From the NCBI GenBank assembly GCA_018900295.1, contig JAHIGH010000081.1, positions 1-7,496 of the forward strand: DNA of 7,496 nt, in the 5' to 3' direction. How positions within the stretch are numbered: position 1 is the first letter of the stretch; the number at the start of each line of letters is the position of its first letter. This document shows, one piece after another, positions 5,503 to 7,496 of this stretch. Origin of the DNA: Patescibacteria group bacterium. GTDB taxonomy: Bacteria; Patescibacteriota; Microgenomatia; Levybacterales; UBA12049. Both the position numbers and the translations under genes were made by a program. The notes under the pieces are model-generated. The model had not been told where the DNA came from and did no database searches. It was given only the letters and a program-made list of their open reading frames with translations.

Positions 5503-5901
5503 ATGATTAAAAAAATACTATTAATTTGTATTCTTTGCATAGTTGTAATACCTGCTGTTTTATTAAAACTTTACGCATATTATTCAGCCAATAAATATAT
5601 ACCTGAAAAACCTCCTACAATTACCGCAGATAGTTTAAAATCATTATCTATTTCTTTAATTCAAAGCCAGGAGGACTTCAACGGGACACTAGTTATAGAA
5701 ACTCAAATACCAGATCATAATAAAGCTGAAATAACTTTTTTGAATAATTACAGCGGGGGTGATTCAGTAGGGGCGACGGAGTATAAAATGATTGCTGAGA
5801 AAAAGAACCAATTATGGACTATTACAAATAGTAAAACTCATTGGAAGTGTTTCAGAGACCTCTTTTTTAACTCTTTTTGGACCACTAGCGCTTGCCCCTG
5901 A
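5503..5901 (+). CDS. Small membrane-anchored protein with HWKC/FWTTSxC ending, copy 2
   Basis: 132 residues, paralogous to the protein at 4804 and likewise unrecognised. MIKK is followed by a hydrophobic helix (about residues 5-24), a Tyr/Pro-rich hinge and a domain ending in HWKC (113-116) and FWTTSAC (125-131). The 15-residue Cys spacing is the same as in copy 1, as are ATEYKMIAEKK against AIEYYVIAERK and DFNGTLVIETQIPDHNKAEITF against YFKGFLNVRAIDHDTAEFTF (similar rather than identical). The divergence shows an old duplication with the C-terminal signature under constraint. Cys9 and Cys12 lie inside the hydrophobic helix and do not form a lipobox. The intact DUF218 gene follows after 28 bp, and the pair is the second copy of the cassette. 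No Shine-Dalgarno; TATAAA ends 7 bases before ATG 5503. Confidence 0.78.
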   Translation: MIKKILLICILCIVVIPAVLLKLYAYYSANKYIPEKPPTITADSLKSLSISLIQSQEDFNGTLVIETQIPDHNKAEITFLNNYSGGDSVGATEYKMIAEKKNQLWTITNSKTHWKCFRDLFFNSFWTTSACP

Positions 5902-5929
5902 ATTTAACTAAAATAGTACTAAATAAATT

Positions 5930-6532
5930 ATGAGGTTAAGCAAAAAATATATTATTTGGATTATTCTGTGCTTTTCTATATTTCTAAGTATTTATCTCCT
6001 ACTTGCCTTATATATTGGCATTAACGCAGAACATGACACAAAAAGTAAATCGGATGCTATTTTAGTGCTTGGGGCAAGGTCGTATATTGATGGGAAATAC
6101 AACCCCTGTCTTAAGGCAAGGGTAGAACATGCTGTAGAGCTTTACAAATCAAAATATGCCTCTAAAATTCTAATGACAGGAGGGAATGATACAGAAGACA
6201 ATGTTAATGAAGCTGAAATAATGAGAAAAATTGCAGTCGAAAGTGGAGTAAGTTCGAAAGATATTTTGCTTGAAAAAAGGGCAACCTCTACATATGAAAA
6301 CCTCACGTTCTCTCAGGCTATATTTAAAAAATATGGTTTAAAGTCTGTAAAAATTATTACTGAACCCTTTCACGCTGCCAGAGCCGCACTCGTTGCAGAT
6401 AAATTAGGTATGAAACACACCCTGTCACCGGCTTCAACAAGTCCTTGTTGGCTGCCTTGGAAATATTTTTCCGGCTATTTCCTCAAGGAACCATTCGCAA
6501 TTATTATGTATAAACTGCAAAATAAACTATAA
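5930..6532 (+). CDS. DUF218 (SanA/ElyC/YdcF-like) membrane-anchored protein, complete copy
   Basis: 200 residues, a normal length for the SanA-like branch of DUF218. An N-terminal anchor (about 8-30) puts the domain outside the cytoplasm. Family motifs appear in order: SDAILVLGAR (41-50), CLKARVEHAVELY (60-72), TGG (83-85), NEAE (93-96), EKRATSTYEN (115-124), ITEPFHAARA (143-152), and a C-terminal YFLKEPFAII segment. Members in Escherichia coli (SanA, ElyC, YdcF) are tied to envelope integrity or peptidoglycan synthesis, and YdcF has been reported to bind S-adenosylmethionine; the family reaction is not settled. It follows the HWKC protein gene by 28 bp. The same gene order in the other cassette copy suggests the two products work together at the cell envelope. 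The gene ends 56 bp from the oppositely oriented clpB relic. Confidence 0.88.
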   Translation: MRLSKKYIIWIILCFSIFLSIYLLLALYIGINAEHDTKSKSDAILVLGARSYIDGKYNPCLKARVEHAVELYKSKYASKILMTGGNDTEDNVNEAEIMRKIAVESGVSSKDILLEKRATSTYENLTFSQAIFKKYGLKSVKIITEPFHAARAALVADKLGMKHTLSPASTSPCWLPWKYFSGYFLKEPFAIIMYKLQNKL

Positions 6533-6553
6533 ATATCTCCTACACCCAACCCA

Positions 6554-6574
6554 TCATTAATCGTCATTTAATGA
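6554..6574. terminator. AT-rich hairpin between convergent genes
   Basis: TCATTAA (6554-6560) and TTAATGA (6568-6574) form a perfect 7-bp stem with a 7-base loop, in the 56 bp between the DUF218 gene and the end of the clpB relic. The position suits a two-way terminator, but the stem has few G:C pairs and no good T-run follows on either strand. Confidence 0.22.
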
Positions 6575-6588
6575 ACTGCTATTAGGAT

Positions 6589-7496
6589 TTATAACACTAT
6601 TTTTTCGTTTTCAACTTTGGGATTTATTACATCCCCTGGCTTGATACTCCCTTCAATAATTCTCATCGCGACCTCATCAACGAGCTTCTCCTCAATTGCC
6701 CGTCGGAGTGGCCGTGCGCCAAATAGGGGATCATAACCGATTTCAGCAAAATACAATGCAACATCCTCGCTGATTTTAAGCTCGATACTATTTTCCCTCA
6801 TCCTCTCTTCGACTTGCTCAAGCTGCTGTTTGGAAATCGCAAGAATATCACGTGCGGAAAGCGAATTATAAATAATCACGCTGTCAAGGCGGTTCAAAAA
6901 TTCAGGCTTGAAATGCCTATGAAGCATTCCCCAAATTTTTTTGTTTAATTCCTGCCTGCCGGCATGCTTTCCGTTTCGATTTTAATTGCCGCCGCCGCCT
7001 CATCAACAAGATCTATTGCTTTATCAGGCAAGAACCTTTGCGGTATATATTGTGCTGACAGTTTTGCGGCTGCGATAACAGCATTATCCGTAATGCGAAT
7101 ACCATGATGAAGTTCATATCGCTGTTTGATGCCCCGCAAAATTGAAATAGTATCCTCGATCGTCGGTTCTTCAATTGCTTTAATAACTGCCTTGAGCCTT
7201 TCTTCAAATTCTCCGCGGAATTTTGCTCCGGCCAGAAGTTGCGCGAAGTCCAAGATCATAACTTCTTTATCGCGGAGTGTAGTTGGTACTGACTTTTCAA
7301 CAATTTTTTGTGCGAGACCCTCAATAATTGCGGTTTTATCAACCCCCGGATCACCAATTAACACCGGGTTATTTTTCGTGCGTCGTGAAAGGATTTCCAT
7401 GATCCTTCTGATCTCAACCTCCCGGCCAATAACCGGGTCAATCTTTCCGCTCTTTGCGCTAGCGGTAAGATTAATAGTGAATTTCTTTAAAGCTTC
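6589..7496 (-). pseudogene. clpB: Decayed clpB: two internal deletions, frameshift, mutated Walker A; runs off the right edge
   Basis: Read from 7496 downward, the frame opens in the ClpB linker before the first ATPase domain (EALKKFTINL...GKIDPVIGRE), continues through RRTKNNPVLIG and a Walker A that reads GDPGVDKT instead of GxPGVGKT (GAT at 7340-7338 for Gly), then AKFRGEFEERLKAV. At about 7165 it jumps to PTIEDTISILRG, which in ClpB lies about 75 residues later, so Walker B (IDE), sensor 1 and the arginine fingers of this domain are missing. The frame ends at 6945 after AAAIKIETESMPA. From about 6954 a different frame carries the end of the second ATPase domain: FKPEFLNRLD, the sensor-2 box GARPLRR, and a stop at 6589. 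The coiled-coil M domain and most of the second domain are absent. An intact ClpB has about 860 residues. The product cannot be a working disaggregase. Confidence 0.9.

Noticed and set aside
4804..5901. The HWKC proteins as lipoproteins or as a toxin-antitoxin pair
   Set aside because: No lipobox Cys is placed after the hydrophobic stretch, and both genes are paralogues with membrane anchors, paired with DUF218 rather than with a small cytoplasmic partner.
1..7496. CRISPR array, tRNA, rRNA, transposase, integrase or replication origin
   Set aside because: Reading both strands, I saw no regularly spaced repeats, no cloverleaf-like sequence, no ribosomal text and no recombinase motifs.

Overview
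The window looks like bacterial chromosome with a small accessory block. Three traits suggest a reduced genome of the Patescibacteria/CPR type: Shine-Dalgarno sequences are nearly absent, short repeats sit inside and between genes, and RNase HI carries an N-terminal zinc ribbon. This assignment is an inference from gene style; no marker gene is present to prove it.

Left part (1-2944, all minus strand). A four-gene run reads rnhA-like RNase HI (zinc ribbon plus catalytic domain), then an M20-family PepT-like peptidase starting 1 bp after it, then sodN (nickel superoxide dismutase, with its HCDLPC nickel hook), then the Ser/Lys protease sodX that is expected to trim the SodN leader. sodN also has a good candidate promoter of its own. 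At the left edge a further minus-strand gene begins, with a membrane anchor, and runs out of the window. The RNase HI gene contains a 120-bp GC-rich hairpin-forming element inserted in frame between its two domains.

Middle part (about 3015-6532, plus strand, visibly more AT-rich in the lines I counted by hand). It opens with a structured non-coding stretch and a candidate leaderless promoter. Next come an unrecognised 320-residue protein and, in the same frame directly after its stop, the C-terminal remnant of a pilus/adhesin-like surface protein. Then a two-gene cassette occurs twice in tandem: a small membrane-anchored protein with a conserved HWKC...FWTTSxC ending, followed by a SanA/YdcF-like DUF218 protein. 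The two copies are well diverged, and the first DUF218 copy is cut down to 76 codons. This cassette is the most interesting candidate for something undescribed.

Right part (6589-7496, minus strand). This is the decayed relic of clpB: a mutated Walker A, one in-frame deletion in the first ATPase domain, then a second, much larger deletion with a frameshift, leaving only the C-terminal end of the second domain. The plus-strand block therefore lies between a housekeeping operon and a dying chaperone gene, in keeping with a region that tolerates insertion and loss.

I saw no tRNA, rRNA, CRISPR array, transposase or integrase. No stretch longer than 300 bases lacks a gene or relic.
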